A stretch of 64,000 nt of DNA from Fuscovulum blasticum DSM 2131. Its GTDB lineage: Bacteria; Pseudomonadota; Alphaproteobacteria; Rhodobacterales; Rhodobacteraceae. Location: assembly GCF_003034965.1 (NCBI RefSeq), contig NZ_PZKE01000004.1, forward strand, positions 62,001 through 126,000, in the 5' to 3' direction. Below the pieces are notes generated by a model. It had not been told where the DNA came from. It was given only the letters and a program-made list of their open reading frames with translations, and did not search any database. Shown piece after piece: positions 55,350 to 64,000 of the stretch; the first letter of the stretch is position 1, and the number at the start of each line of letters is the position of its first letter. The position numbers and the translations under genes are program-made.

Positions 55350-57290
55350 ATGGAAACCGACCACAAGACAGGTCTCAGCCGCCGCGCCCTGCTGGGGGCA
55401 ACGGCGGGCGGCGCCGCGCTTGCCGGCTCTGCCGGACGGCTGGCGCTGACCCCGGCCGCCCTTGGCCTGGGGGCCGCCGCCGTGGCCCTGCCCGGCGCCG
55501 CCCGCGCCGCGGGCTTCGAGGTGGCGCCCGGCCAGCTTGACGAATATTACGGCTTCTGGTCCTCGGGCCAGACGGGCGAGATGCGGATTCTCGGCATCCC
55601 CTCGATGCGGGAATTCATGCGCGTGCCGGTGTTCAACCGCTGCTCGGCCACCGGCTGGGGCCAGACCAATGAATCGATCCGCATCCACCAGCGGACGATG
55701 ACCGAGAAGACGAAGAAGCTGCTTGAGGCCAACGGCAAGAAGATCCACGACAACGGCGATCTTCACCACGTCCACATGTCCTATACCGAGGGCAAGTATG
55801 ACGGCCGCTTCCTGTTCATGAACGACAAGGCGAACACCCGCGTTGCGCGGGTCCGCTGCGACGTGATGAAATGCGATGCCATTCTGGAAATCCCCAACGC
55901 CAAGGGCATCCACGGGATGCGCCCGCAGAAATGGCCGCGCTCGAACTACGTCTTCTGCAACGGCGAGGACGAGGCGCCCCTGGTCAATGACGGCTCGACC
56001 ATGAAGGACGTGTCCACCTATGTGAACATCTTCACCGCCGTCGATGCCGACAAGTGGGATGTCGCCTGGCAGGTCATGGTCTCGGGCAACCTCGACAACT
56101 GCGATGCCGATTACGAAGGCAAATGGGCCTTCTCCACCAGCTACAACTCGGAAATGGGCATGAACCTGGCGGATATGACCGCCTCGGAAATGGATCATGT
56201 GGTGGTGTTCAACATCGCCGAGATCGAAAAGGCCATCGCCGCCGGCCAGTATCAGGAACTGAACGGCGTCAAGGTGCTGGACGGCCGGAAAGAGGCGAAC
56301 AGCCTGTTCACCCGCTACATCCCCATCGCCAACAACCCGCATGGCTGCAACATGGCGCCCGACAAGCGCCACCTGTGCATCGGCGGCAAGCTGTCGCCCA
56401 CCGTCACGGTGATTGATGTCACCCTGCTGGACGACGTGTTCTACAAGAACGCCGATCCGCGCAGCACCGTGGTGGCAGAGCCCGAGGTCGGCCTTGGCCC
56501 GCTGCACAACGCCTTTGACGGCAAGGGCAACGTCTTCACCTCGCTCTTCCTCGACAGCCAGGTGGTGAAATGGAACATCGACAAGGCCATCGCCGCCTAC
56601 AAGGGCGAGCAGGTCGATCCGATCCTCGACAAGGTCGATGTGCAGTATCAGCCCGGCCACCTGAAAACCTCGATGGGCGAAACGCTTGAGGCAGACGGGA
56701 AATGGCTGGTCTGCCTGTGCAAGTTCTCGAAGGACCGCTTCCTGAACGTCGGCCCGCTGAAACCCGAAAACGACCAGTTGATCGACATTTCGGGCGACAA
56801 GATGGTGGTCATCCACGATGGCCCGAACTTCGCCGAACCGCATGATGCCATCGCAGTTCATGCCTCGAAGATGACCAACATCAAGTCCGTCTGGGACCGG
56901 CAAGACCCGATGTGGGCCGAGACCCGCAAACAGGCCGAGGCCGACGGCGTGAACCTGGACGACTGGCAAGACACCGTGATCCGCGACGGCAACAAGGTGC
57001 GGGTCTACATGTCCAGCCAGGCGCCGCAATTCGCGCTTGAGGAATTCACGGTCAAGGAAGGCGACGAGGTGACGGTGATCGTCACCAACCTCGACGACAT
57101 CGACGACCTGACCCACGGCTTCACCATGGGCAACCATGGCGTCGCCATGGAAATCGGGCCGCAGCAAACCTCGTCCGTGACCTTCGTCGCCGGGGCGGCG
57201 GGCGTTTACTGGTATTACTGCCAGTGGTTCTGCCATGCGCTGCACATGGAAATGCGCGGCCGGATGTTCGTGGAACCGAAGGACGCCTGA
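55350..57290 (+). CDS. nosZ: Nitrous-oxide reductase, clade I (Tat-exported)
   Basis: Reduces N2O to N2 in the periplasm. The 646-residue enzyme has a twin-arginine signal (S-R-R-A-L-L-G near residue 9), the mark of clade I. A seven-bladed beta-propeller carries histidines for the CuZ cluster (e.g. H-H-V-H near residue 133), and a C-terminal cupredoxin domain has CuA ligands Cys 624, Cys 628, His 632 and Met 635. An ATG at 55344 overlaps the nosR stop, but GGAG at 55339-55342 is correctly spaced only for the ATG at 55350. The long open frame upstream is a shadow of nosR. Confidence 0.98.
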   Translation: METDHKTGLSRRALLGATAGGAALAGSAGRLALTPAALGLGAAAVALPGAARAAGFEVAPGQLDEYYGFWSSGQTGEMRILGIPSMREFMRVPVFNRCSATGWGQTNESIRIHQRTMTEKTKKLLEANGKKIHDNGDLHHVHMSYTEGKYDGRFLFMNDKANTRVARVRCDVMKCDAILEIPNAKGIHGMRPQKWPRSNYVFCNGEDEAPLVNDGSTMKDVSTYVNIFTAVDADKWDVAWQVMVSGNLDNCDADYEGKWAFSTSYNSEMGMNLADMTASEMDHVVVFNIAEIEKAIAAGQYQELNGVKVLDGRKEANSLFTRYIPIANNPHGCNMAPDKRHLCIGGKLSPTVTVIDVTLLDDVFYKNADPRSTVVAEPEVGLGPLHNAFDGKGNVFTSLFLDSQVVKWNIDKAIAAYKGEQVDPILDKVDVQYQPGHLKTSMGETLEADGKWLVCLCKFSKDRFLNVGPLKPENDQLIDISGDKMVVIHDGPNFAEPHDAIAVHASKMTNIKSVWDRQDPMWAETRKQAEADGVNLDDWQDTVIRDGNKVRVYMSSQAPQFALEEFTVKEGDEVTVIVTNLDDIDDLTHGFTMGNHGVAMEIGPQQTSSVTFVAGAAGVYWYYCQWFCHALHMEMRGRMFVEPKDA

Positions 57291-57292
57291 TC

Positions 57293-58624
57293 ATGCTGCT
57301 GCGCGTCCTGATCCTTGCGCTGGTCTGCCTTGGCGCGCCCCTTCGGGCGGCCGAGGTCGCGGTCAGCCCCGGTGCGGGCGCGCTGGCCCGGGCCATCGCC
57401 GGGGCGTCCCCCGGCGATGTGCTGCTGCTGCAGGACGGGGCCTATCCGGGCCCCGTCACCATCGACCGCCCGCTTACGCTGCGCGGCCCCCGCGCGGCGG
57501 TGGTTGACGGGCAGGGGCAGGGCACGGTCATCACCATCACCGCCGCCGATGTGGTGCTTGACGGCTTTGCCGTCACCGGATCGGGCCGGCGCAACCAGGA
57601 TCTCGACGCCGGAATCAAGATCGTCCGCGGTGCCGACCGGGCCGTGATCCGCAACCTGCTTCTGGTCGGCAACATGCACGGCATCGACCTGCATGGCGGC
57701 CGCGATGCGCTGGTCCGCGGAAACCGCATCGAAGGCCTGCAATCCGACCGCATGAACGAACGCGGCAACGGCATCTATGTCTGGAACAGCCCCGGCGCCG
57801 TGGTGGAAGGCAATTCGGTCCGCTGGGGCCGGGACGGCATCTTCGCCAACGCCTCGCGCAAGGACATCTTCCGCAACAACACCTTCCAGGATCTGCGCTT
57901 CGCCATCCACTACATGTACACGCATGACAGCACGGTTTCGGGGAATGTCTCTATCGGCAATCACCTGGGCTTCGCCATCATGTTCTCCGACCGCGTGGTG
58001 GTGAAGGACAACCTCTCGCTGGGCGACCGCGAACACGGGCTGATGCTGAACTTCGCCAACGGCGCCGATGTCGCCGGTAATCTGGTCCGGGGCGGCACGA
58101 AGAAATGCCTGTTCATCTACAACGCCCACAAGAACCTGATCTTCGGCAACCGCTTCGAAGGCTGCGGCATCGGCATCCACTTCACCGCCGGGTCGGAACG
58201 CAACGTGCTGACCGGCAACGCCTTCATCGGCAATCAGGAACAGGTGAAATATGTCGGCACCCGCAGCATCGAATGGAGCTTCGAGGGGCGCGGCAACTTC
58301 TGGTCCGATCACCCGGCCTTCGACCTGAACGGCGACGGCATCGCCGATGGCGTGTTCCGCCCCAATGACCTGATGGATCACATCCTCTGGTCGCAGCCCG
58401 CCGCCGCCCTGCTGATCGGGGCGCCGTCGGTGCAACTGATCCGCTGGTCGCAATCCAGCTTCCCGGCCACGCTGCCCGGCGGCGTGCTGGACAGCCACCC
58501 CCTGATGACCCCGCTGGTCATTCCCGTTCCCGATGACATCGCCGCGCAAGAGGCGCTTGTCGCCGGTCGCTGGGCGAAAGGCACATATGATGACACCGAC
58601 CTTGACGATCTCGGCACTCACTAG
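57293..58624 (+). CDS. nosD: NosD periplasmic copper-maturation protein
   Basis: Periplasmic partner of the NosFY ABC transporter in building the CuZ site of NosZ. The 443-residue product has a Sec signal peptide (residues 1-20, ending L-R-A-A). Repeated right-handed beta-helix (CASH) motifs follow, visible as recurring N-x-I-x-G and V-x-G-N segments. The start 2 bases after nosZ gives the family length; the upstream open frame is a nosZ shadow. It overlaps nosF by 38 bases. Confidence 0.95.
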   Translation: MLLRVLILALVCLGAPLRAAEVAVSPGAGALARAIAGASPGDVLLLQDGAYPGPVTIDRPLTLRGPRAAVVDGQGQGTVITITAADVVLDGFAVTGSGRRNQDLDAGIKIVRGADRAVIRNLLLVGNMHGIDLHGGRDALVRGNRIEGLQSDRMNERGNGIYVWNSPGAVVEGNSVRWGRDGIFANASRKDIFRNNTFQDLRFAIHYMYTHDSTVSGNVSIGNHLGFAIMFSDRVVVKDNLSLGDREHGLMLNFANGADVAGNLVRGGTKKCLFIYNAHKNLIFGNRFEGCGIGIHFTAGSERNVLTGNAFIGNQEQVKYVGTRSIEWSFEGRGNFWSDHPAFDLNGDGIADGVFRPNDLMDHILWSQPAAALLIGAPSVQLIRWSQSSFPATLPGGVLDSHPLMTPLVIPVPDDIAAQEALVAGRWAKGTYDDTDLDDLGTH

Positions 58625-59486
58625 GCGCTTTGCCGGCGTGGCCGCGCTGACGGACGTGACCTTCTCGGTCGCGCCGGGCGAACGGGTGGCGCTGCTGGGC
58701 CACAACGGCGCGGGCAAATCGACGATGATGAAGATCATCCTTGGCCTGATCCCCGCCACCACCGGCCAGCTTTCGGTCTGCGGTACCACGCCCGGCAGCC
58801 CCGAGGCGCGGCGGCAGGTGGCCTATCTGCCGGAAAACGTGGCCTTTCACCCGGCGCTGACCGGGCTGGAGCAGATCCGCCATTACCTGGCGCTCCGCGG
58901 CCAGCCGCCGGGCGGCGCGATGGCGCTGCTGGAACAGGTCGGCCTTGCCCCGGCCGCGCACCGCCGCATCGGCACCTATTCCAAGGGGATGCGGCAGCGC
59001 GTCGGTCTGGCGCAGGCGCTGATCGGGGCGCCCCGGCTTCTGGTGCTGGACGAACCGACCAGCGGGCTTGATCCGGTCTCGCGCCGCGATTTCTACACCC
59101 TGCTGGACGGGCTGGCGGCGCAAGGCGCCTCGATCCTGCTGTCCAGCCACGCCCTGACCGAGGTCGAGGCCCGCACCGACCGGATTCTGATCCTGTCAAA
59201 GGGCCGTCTGGTGGCCGAGGGCAGCCTGCCCGACCTGCGCCGCCGGGCCGCCTTGCCCGTGGCCATCACCATCGTGCCGCGCGACGCCGACGATCCCGCG
59301 CTGCGCCAGGCCCTGCCCGAGGCCACGCCCGCCGGCGGCGCCCTCCATCTGACCTGTGGCCAGGCCGACAAGCTGGCCGTTCTGGCCCGCATCACCCGCC
59401 TTGGCGACCGCATCCGCGACATCGAGGTGCAGCCGCCCAGCCTGGAAGACATCTACAGCCACTTCAGCCAGAGGGACGGACAATGA
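58587..59486 (+). CDS. nosF: NosF ABC transporter ATP-binding protein
   Basis: ATPase of NosDFY. The 299-residue protein has Walker [10 protein letters not shown] at 38-46, the signature Y-S-K-G-M-R-Q-R near residue 132, and Walker B L-L-V-L-D-E-P-T-S near residue 151. Two adjacent ATGs (58587 and 58590) follow GAAAGG; either is possible. The overlap with nosD and the ATGA overlap with nosY indicate coupled translation. Confidence 0.94.
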   Translation: MMTPTLTISALTRRFAGVAALTDVTFSVAPGERVALLGHNGAGKSTMMKIILGLIPATTGQLSVCGTTPGSPEARRQVAYLPENVAFHPALTGLEQIRHYLALRGQPPGGAMALLEQVGLAPAAHRRIGTYSKGMRQRVGLAQALIGAPRLLVLDEPTSGLDPVSRRDFYTLLDGLAAQGASILLSSHALTEVEARTDRILILSKGRLVAEGSLPDLRRRAALPVAITIVPRDADDPALRQALPEATPAGGALHLTCGQADKLAVLARITRLGDRIRDIEVQPPSLEDIYSHFSQRDGQ

Positions 59487-60304
59487 ACCGCATCCTTGCC
59501 ACCGCCCTGTGTGAATTCCGCATCGCGCTGCGCAACCGCTGGGTGGCCATCGCGGTTGTGCTGATGGCGCTGTTCGCGCTGGTCCTTTCGGCCGCCGGAT
59601 CGGCCCCCACCGGCGGGCTGGGCGTTGACCGTCTGTCGGTCATCGTCGCCTCGCTCACCTCGCTGGCGGTCTATCTGGTGCCGCTGCTGGCCCTGCTGAT
59701 GAGCTTCGACGCCATCGCCGGCGAGGTTGAGCGGGGTACGCTGCCGCTTCTGCTGACCTATCCCGTGGCACGCTGGCAGGTTCTGCTGGGCAAGATGGCG
59801 GCCCATCTGGCCGTTCTGACGCTGGCCGTCGTCACCGGCTATGGCCTTGCCGCCGGTGCTGCCCTTCTGGCCGATCCTTCGGCCAAGGCCGGGCTGCCCG
59901 CGCTGGTCCGGCTGATGTGGTCCTCGGTCGTGCTGGGGGCCACCTTCCTGGGGGCGGGCTATGCCCTGTCGTCGCTGGCCCGCCGTCCCTCGGGGGCGGC
60001 CGGGCTGGCTGTGGGCCTGTGGCTGGCGCTGGTGGTGCTGTATGACCTTGGCCTTCTGGCCGCCATCGTGGCCGACAACGGCGGCTGGTTCACCACCCAC
60101 GCCTTCTCGGTGGCGCTGCTGGCCAACCCGGCCGATGCCTTCCGCCTGTTCAACCTGGCCGCTTCCGGGGCCACCGCCGCCGCCTCTGGCGTGGGGGGCG
60201 CCGCGGCGACCATTCCGCTGTGGCAGGCGCTGGCCTCGCTGCTTCTCTGGCCGCTTGCCGCGCTGGCGCTGGCCACGCTGGCCTTCCGAAAGGTCACGCC
60301 ATGA
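59483..60304 (+). CDS. nosY: NosY ABC transporter permease
   Basis: Membrane part of NosDFY; 273 residues with six predicted transmembrane helices (first at about residues 18-36, last at about 245-265). The E-R-G-T-L-P-L-L-L-T-Y-P segment near residue 85 is typical of ABC-2-type permeases. It overlaps nosF at the 5' end and nosL at the 3' end by ATGA, so it is embedded in a coupled maturation block. Confidence 0.94.
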   Translation: MNRILATALCEFRIALRNRWVAIAVVLMALFALVLSAAGSAPTGGLGVDRLSVIVASLTSLAVYLVPLLALLMSFDAIAGEVERGTLPLLLTYPVARWQVLLGKMAAHLAVLTLAVVTGYGLAAGAALLADPSAKAGLPALVRLMWSSVVLGATFLGAGYALSSLARRPSGAAGLAVGLWLALVVLYDLGLLAAIVADNGGWFTTHAFSVALLANPADAFRLFNLAASGATAAASGVGGAAATIPLWQALASLLLWPLAALALATLAFRKVTP

Positions 60305-60864
60305 AACACCGCCTTGCCCTCGCCCTGATCCTGCTCATGGCCGCCTGCCGGGACGAAACGGTGCAATCCACCGCCGCCGTCGCCCTGACACCCGATGCCG
60401 TGGGTCATTTCTGCCAGATGAACCTGCTGGAACACCCCGGCCCCAAGGGGCAGGTGCATCTGGAAGGCCTGCCCGGCACGCCGCTGTTCTTCAGCCAGGT
60501 CCGCGATACCATCGCCTATGCCCGCCTGCCCGAACAAAGCCACCCGATCCTGGCGATCTGGGTCAATGACATGGGCGCCCCCGGCGCCACCTGGGATGAT
60601 CCCGGCGCCACCAATTGGATCGACGCCCGCCGTGCACATTACGTTGTGGGGGCCGCCGTCGAAGGCGGCATGGGCGCGCCCGAGATCGTGCCCTTCGCAG
60701 ACCCCGCCGCCGCGCTGGCCTTTGCCGCCGAACATGGCGGCGCGGTCATGGATCTGGCGCAGATCCCCGATGCCCTGGTGATCCCGCCCGACACGGCCGA
60801 AACGGGCGACGATGCCGATTACGCCCGCCGCCTGCGCGCCCTGTCGAACCAGCCCGAAGGATAA
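60301..60864 (+). CDS. nosL: NosL copper-chaperone lipoprotein
   Basis: Delivers Cu(I) for NosZ maturation. The 187-residue product has a lipoprotein signal with lipobox L-M-A-A-C (Cys 16) and the copper-binding C-Q-M motif (Cys 38, Met 40) at the start of the mature domain. The longer open frame upstream belongs to nosY sequence. The ATG overlaps the nosY stop. Confidence 0.94.
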   Translation: MKHRLALALILLMAACRDETVQSTAAVALTPDAVGHFCQMNLLEHPGPKGQVHLEGLPGTPLFFSQVRDTIAYARLPEQSHPILAIWVNDMGAPGATWDDPGATNWIDARRAHYVVGAAVEGGMGAPEIVPFADPAAALAFAAEHGGAVMDLAQIPDALVIPPDTAETGDDADYARRLRALSNQPEG

Positions 60865-60868
60865 GACC

Positions 60869-61774
60869 ATGCTGAACCGCCGCCGCTTTCTGGCGATCTC
60901 TGCCGCGCTTCTGGCCCCTGCCGCCGCCGCGGCACAGCCGCTGCATGTCGAAACCGGGCAGGCGCTGGGCGCGCGGGTCACGCTGCGGCTGGCCCATCCC
61001 GATGCCCCGGCCATTGCCGCCCGCGCCATGGCCGAAATCGACCGGCTTGAAACCATTTTCAGCCTGTATCGCACCGACTCCGCGCTGTGCCGGCTCAACC
61101 GTCAGGGCCATCTTGATGACCCGCCGTTCGAACTGCTGGAATGTCTGTCGCTGGCCGGGGCCGTGCAGGCCGCCAGCGGCGGCCTGTTCGACCCGACGGT
61201 GCAGCCGCTCTGGGCGCTTCATGCCGAAGCCGCGGCGCGGGGCCGGCTTCCCGATCCCGCGGAACGGCAGGCCGCCCTGGCCCGGACCGGCTGGTCGCAT
61301 CTGCGGCTGGACGCCAGCCGCATCACCCACGGCCCCGGCCGCGCGCTGACGCTGAACGGCATCGCGCAGGGCTACATCGCCGACCGCGTTGCCGCCTTTC
61401 TGGCCGCTGCTGGGCTGGATGACATCCTGATCGACACCGGCGAGCTGCGCGCGCTGGGCGGCCACCCCGATGGCGGCGCCTGGCCGGTGCATCTGGCGCA
61501 GGGCGGGCAGGTCGCGTTGCGCAGCCGCGCGCTGGCCACCTCGGCCCCGCTGGGCACCACCTTTGATCAGGCCGGGCGCATCGGCCATATCCTTGATCCG
61601 CACAGCGGCCTGCCGGGGCCGGCGGTCTTTCGCGCTGTCAGCATCTCGGCCCCCTCGGCGGCGCTGGCCGATGCCCTGTCCACCGCCGCCTGCCTGATGA
61701 AAGTCAAGGATCAGGTCGCCGCGCTTTGCGATGCTTTCCCCGGAGCAAAACCCGAATCTGCCATACCTGTCTGA
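60869..61774 (+). CDS. nosX: NosX, ApbE-family FMN transferase
   Basis: An ApbE-like FAD:protein FMN transferase that flavinylates NosR in the periplasm. The 301-residue protein has an N-terminal signal with R-R-R (N-R-R-R-F-L-A-I), consistent with Tat export in NosX. It shows the ApbE fold with M-A-E-I-D-R-L-E near residue 52, G-I-A-Q-G-Y-I-A near residue 165, and H-I-L-D-P-H-S-G near residue 245. The start follows nosL by 4 bases. Confidence 0.94.
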   Translation: MLNRRRFLAISAALLAPAAAAAQPLHVETGQALGARVTLRLAHPDAPAIAARAMAEIDRLETIFSLYRTDSALCRLNRQGHLDDPPFELLECLSLAGAVQAASGGLFDPTVQPLWALHAEAAARGRLPDPAERQAALARTGWSHLRLDASRITHGPGRALTLNGIAQGYIADRVAAFLAAAGLDDILIDTGELRALGGHPDGGAWPVHLAQGGQVALRSRALATSAPLGTTFDQAGRIGHILDPHSGLPGPAVFRAVSISAPSAALADALSTAACLMKVKDQVAALCDAFPGAKPESAIPV

Positions 61775-61785
61775 AAGACCTTCTC

Positions 61786-62205
61786 ATGATCCGCGCCCTG
61801 ACCGCCACCGCCACCGCCACCGCCCTTGCCCTGTCGCTGACCGCCCCCGCCTTCGCGGGCGATGCCGCCAAGGGCGAGGCCGATTTCAAGAAATGCAAAT
61901 CCTGTCACTCGATCGTCGGCGCCGATGGCACCGACATCGTGAAGGGGGGCAAGACCGGCCCCAACCTGTTCGGCGTGGTCGGGCGCCCGGTCGGGTCTTT
62001 CCCCGATTTCAAGTATGGCGACAGCATCCTTGCCGCCAACGCCGCCGGTCTGGTCTGGGACGAAGCCGCGCTGACCGCCTACCTTGCCGACCCCAGCGCC
62101 TGGCTCAAGGCCGCAACCGGCGATGACAGCGCCAAGTCGAAGATGACCTTCAAGCTGACCAAGGGCGGCGAAGACATGGCCGCCTATCTGGCCACGCTGA
62201 AATAG
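61786..62205 (+). CDS. Class I c-type cytochrome at the end of the nos operon
   Basis: A 139-residue periplasmic cytochrome with a signal peptide (to about residue 24), haem motif C-K-S-C-H at 37-41, the T-G-P-N-L-F-G turn near residue 57, and Met 120 as probable sixth ligand (S-K-M-T-F-K). It resembles cytochrome c2/c550-type carriers. It starts 11 bases after nosX in the same direction and is therefore a likely electron donor to NosZ, though it could also serve other periplasmic oxidoreductases. Confidence 0.9.
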   Translation: MIRALTATATATALALSLTAPAFAGDAAKGEADFKKCKSCHSIVGADGTDIVKGGKTGPNLFGVVGRPVGSFPDFKYGDSILAANAAGLVWDEAALTAYLADPSAWLKAATGDDSAKSKMTFKLTKGGEDMAAYLATLK

Positions 62206-62282
62206 GTCACACCGCCCCCTTGCCGGTGCCGCTCAACCCGGCGCTGCATTGCAAGACCGTTGACGATGGGGCACAACGCATC

Positions 62283-62311
62283 CCCAATGCACCGGCAAAA
62301 GGTGCATTGGG
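62283..62311. promoter_or_regulatory. 11-bp inverted repeat upstream of the RND efflux genes
   Basis: Perfect arms CCCAATGCACC and GGTGCATTGGG flank a 7-base loop, in the 195-base gap between the cytochrome and RND adaptor genes. TTGACG hexamers occur just before (62260-62265) and just after (62314-62319) it. No T-tract follows, so an operator for an efflux repressor is as likely as an RNA hairpin. No such repressor gene is in the window. Confidence 0.5.
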
Positions 62312-62400
62312 AGTTGACGTTCCGGCAAAGCCGTTCCAACTCCGCACGAAAGGCCTGCCCTTCGGCCGGCATTCTGGAACTGCTTTGCTGGAGTAAACCG

Positions 62401-63501
62401 ATGTTCAAGCGCCTGATCATTGCGATCATCCTTCTTGGCCTGATCGTGGGCGGGATCGTCTGGTTCAAGTTCTTCCGCGACGGCATGATCGCCCAGTATA
62501 TCACCGGGCAGGTGCCGCCGCCGGTTCCGGTCAGCGCCGAAACCGTCGAAGCCGTGACATGGGAGCCGGGCATTGATGCCGTCGGCACCTCGGTCTCGGC
62601 GCAGGGCGTGGATCTGGCCATCGAATCCGGCGGTCTGGTGCGCGAGATCCTGTTTGCCGGCAACGACAGCATCACCAAGGGCCAGAAGCTGGTCCAGATC
62701 GACGATGACAGCGAAAAGGCCTCGCTCGCCGCCGCACAGGCCGCGCTGACCGTCGCCATCGCCGAGGCCAAGCGTGCCAATACCCTGTCGGAACGCGGCG
62801 TCGGCGCCGTGACCACCGTCGAAAGCGCCGAAGCACAGGTGGAAAGCGCCCGCGCGCAGGTGGCGCAGGTGCAGACCTCGCTGGACAGCAAGCAGTTGAC
62901 CGCCCCCTTCGCCGGCGAAATCGGCATCCCCCAGATCGAGGTGGGTCAGTATGTGACGGTCGGCACCATCTACGCCACCTTGCAGGATCTCAGCCGGATG
63001 CGCGTCGATTTCGCGGTGCCCGAACAGCAGATCGCCAACCTCAAGCTGGGCGGCGCCGTCACCGTCACCTCGGAAGTGGGCGATTTCAGCGCCGGCGGCA
63101 CGATCATCGCCGTCGAACCGCGGGTCGATCCGAATTCGCGCCTCGTCTCGGTGCGGGCCGAGGTGGAAAACACCAAGGGCCGCCTGTTCCCCGGCCAGTT
63201 CCTGCGCGTGCGCATCGCCCTGCCGAAAGAGGAAGGCGTGATCGCGGTGCCGCAAACCGCCGTCAGCTCCACCCTCTATGGCGATTCCCTCTACGTCATC
63301 CGCCCCGGCGAGGCCGCCGATGAGCTGAAGGTCGAACAGGTGTTCGTCACCCTCGGCCGCCGCTCCGGTGGCCGGATCGAGGTGGTCAAGGGGCTGGCCG
63401 CCGGCGATCAGATCGTCACCTCCGGGCAGAACCGCCTGACACCGGGCTCCAAGGTCAAGATCGACAATTCGGTCGCGCTTGACGCCCCCGCAGGCGAATA
63501 A
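62401..63501 (+). CDS. RND efflux periplasmic adaptor (membrane-fusion protein)
   Basis: A 366-residue HlyD/AcrA-type adaptor bridging the inner-membrane RND pump and an outer-membrane channel. An N-terminal transmembrane helix (residues about 4-22) is followed by a lipoyl half-motif, an alpha-hairpin (about 100-160, alanine/glutamine-rich), the second lipoyl half with A-P-F-A-G-E-I-G near residue 172, and beta-barrel and membrane-proximal domains. The ATG at 62401 follows a CTGGAG ribosome-binding site; the upstream in-frame extension crosses the inverted repeat region and is not family-like. Confidence 0.92.
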   Translation: MFKRLIIAIILLGLIVGGIVWFKFFRDGMIAQYITGQVPPPVPVSAETVEAVTWEPGIDAVGTSVSAQGVDLAIESGGLVREILFAGNDSITKGQKLVQIDDDSEKASLAAAQAALTVAIAEAKRANTLSERGVGAVTTVESAEAQVESARAQVAQVQTSLDSKQLTAPFAGEIGIPQIEVGQYVTVGTIYATLQDLSRMRVDFAVPEQQIANLKLGGAVTVTSEVGDFSAGGTIIAVEPRVDPNSRLVSVRAEVENTKGRLFPGQFLRVRIALPKEEGVIAVPQTAVSSTLYGDSLYVIRPGEAADELKVEQVFVTLGRRSGGRIEVVKGLAAGDQIVTSGQNRLTPGSKVKIDNSVALDAPAGE

Positions 63502-63511
63502 GGGCAAGCCG

Positions 63512-64000
63512 ATGAACTTTTCAGAAATCTTCATCCGCCGCCCGGTCCTGTCCACCGTCGTGGCCGCGCTGATCCTGTTCCTTGGCCTTGCCTCGGTGCT
63601 GAACCTGCCGGTGCGGCAATACCCCGAAGTCGATGAGACGGTGGTCACCATCACCACCGTCTATCCGGGTGCCGCGCCCGAACTGATCCAGGGCTTCATC
63701 ACCTCGCCCATCGCCTCGGCCGTCTCGACGACCGAGAACATCGACTATGTGACCAGCGCCTCGCGCCCCTCGGCCTCGGTCGTGACGGTGCAGATGAAGC
63801 TGGGCGCCAACCCCGACATCGCCCTGACCGAGGTGATGTCGAAGGTGCAGCAGGTGCGCGGCGAACTGCCGTCCGACGCGGAAGACCCGGTGATCGTTAA
63901 GGGCACCGGCCAGACCTTCGCGCTGATGTATCTGGCGGTGCAGAACCCCAACATGACGCCCGAACAACTGACCGAATACCTTGAGCGGGTGGTCCGGCCG
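63512..64000 (+). CDS. RND efflux inner-membrane pump, 5' part
   Basis: The first 163 residues of a resistance-nodulation-division (AcrB/MexB-like) proton-driven exporter; the gene runs off the window. Visible are the first transmembrane helix (about residues 9-30), the R-R-P-V-L-S motif, R-Q-Y-P-E-V-D near residue 35, and V-Y-P-G-A-A-P-E near residue 50, all typical of family starts. A typical full length is about 1,000-1,050 residues. It follows the adaptor by 10 bases and forms its operon. Confidence 0.93.
   Translation, partial: MNFSEIFIRRPVLSTVVAALILFLGLASVLNLPVRQYPEVDETVVTITTVYPGAAPELIQGFITSPIASAVSTTENIDYVTSASRPSASVVTVQMKLGANPDIALTEVMSKVQQVRGELPSDAEDPVIVKGTGQTFALMYLAVQNPNMTPEQLTEYLERVVRP

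Noticed and set aside
53089-57245. Two long minus-strand frames opposite nosR and nosZ
   Set aside because: They are shadows of nosR and nosZ, whose cofactor motifs are fully present on the plus strand.

Overview
The window is high-GC alphaproteobacterial DNA, most likely from the Rhodobacteraceae/Paracoccaceae. The evidence is gene content and order: a Rhodobacter-type form II RuBisCO (cbb) operon, a Paracoccus-type nosCRZDFYLX cluster, a CcrM GANTC methyltransferase, a TIGR02302/DUF4175 protein after lysA, and a zinc-ribbon/ftsE/ftsX/plsC block. About 60 genes are packed tightly, often with ATGA or GTGA overlaps. I see no tRNA, rRNA, CRISPR array, insertion sequence or prophage gene, and no gene-free stretch longer than about 240 bases.

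Region 1 (1-19.9 kb) is mostly housekeeping: two tiny lipoproteins, a DUF2834 protein, lysA, a DUF4175/TIGR02302 membrane protein, a zinc-ribbon protein divergent from ftsE-ftsX-plsC-TfoX, and an AspT/YidE-like transporter. Next comes a three-gene minus-strand operon: a transglutaminase-like/amidoligase protein, a permuted ATP-grasp plus alpha-E protein, and a second transglutaminase-like protein. It is the best candidate here for an uncharacterised peptide-ligation system. An HU protein, AMP nucleosidase and an SDR-fold protein follow.

Region 2 (19.9-27.4 kb) is a xylose locus. A ROK repressor is divergent from xylF-xylH-xylG-xylB-xylA. A 12-bp palindrome lies in the shared promoter region and a strong hairpin terminator lies between xylF and xylH. 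xylA carries an apparent single-base insertion near codon 8 that breaks its reading frame.

Region 3 (27.4-38.7 kb) is mixed: YihY/BrkB, an aldo/keto reductase, DUF4105, ubiG, a proline iminopeptidase, a CaiB/BaiF CoA transferase, a DsbA-like protein, a DUF721 protein, mutY, an AlkB-type alkane hydroxylase, ccrM and rnhB. Three GANTC sites sit in the 39 bases just upstream of ccrM.

Region 4 (38.7-49.7 kb) is a complete Calvin-Benson-Bassham operon, cbbR divergent from cbbF-P-T-G-A-M-E-(redoxin)-Z-Y, with form II RuBisCO. It runs from RuBP regeneration through carboxylation to salvage of phosphoglycolate and side products. A thioredoxin-like gene is translationally coupled between cbbE and cbbZ.

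Region 5 (49.8-62.2 kb) is a denitrification island: a Crp/Fnr regulator lacking FNR-type cysteines, nnrS-nnrU facing left, and nosC-R-Z-D-F-Y-L-X plus a cytochrome c facing right. Two FNR/NnrR-type boxes lie between the divergent units. Together these genes reduce N2O to N2, load copper into NosZ, and supply electrons and FMN. The window ends in an RND efflux adaptor and the first part of its inner-membrane pump.
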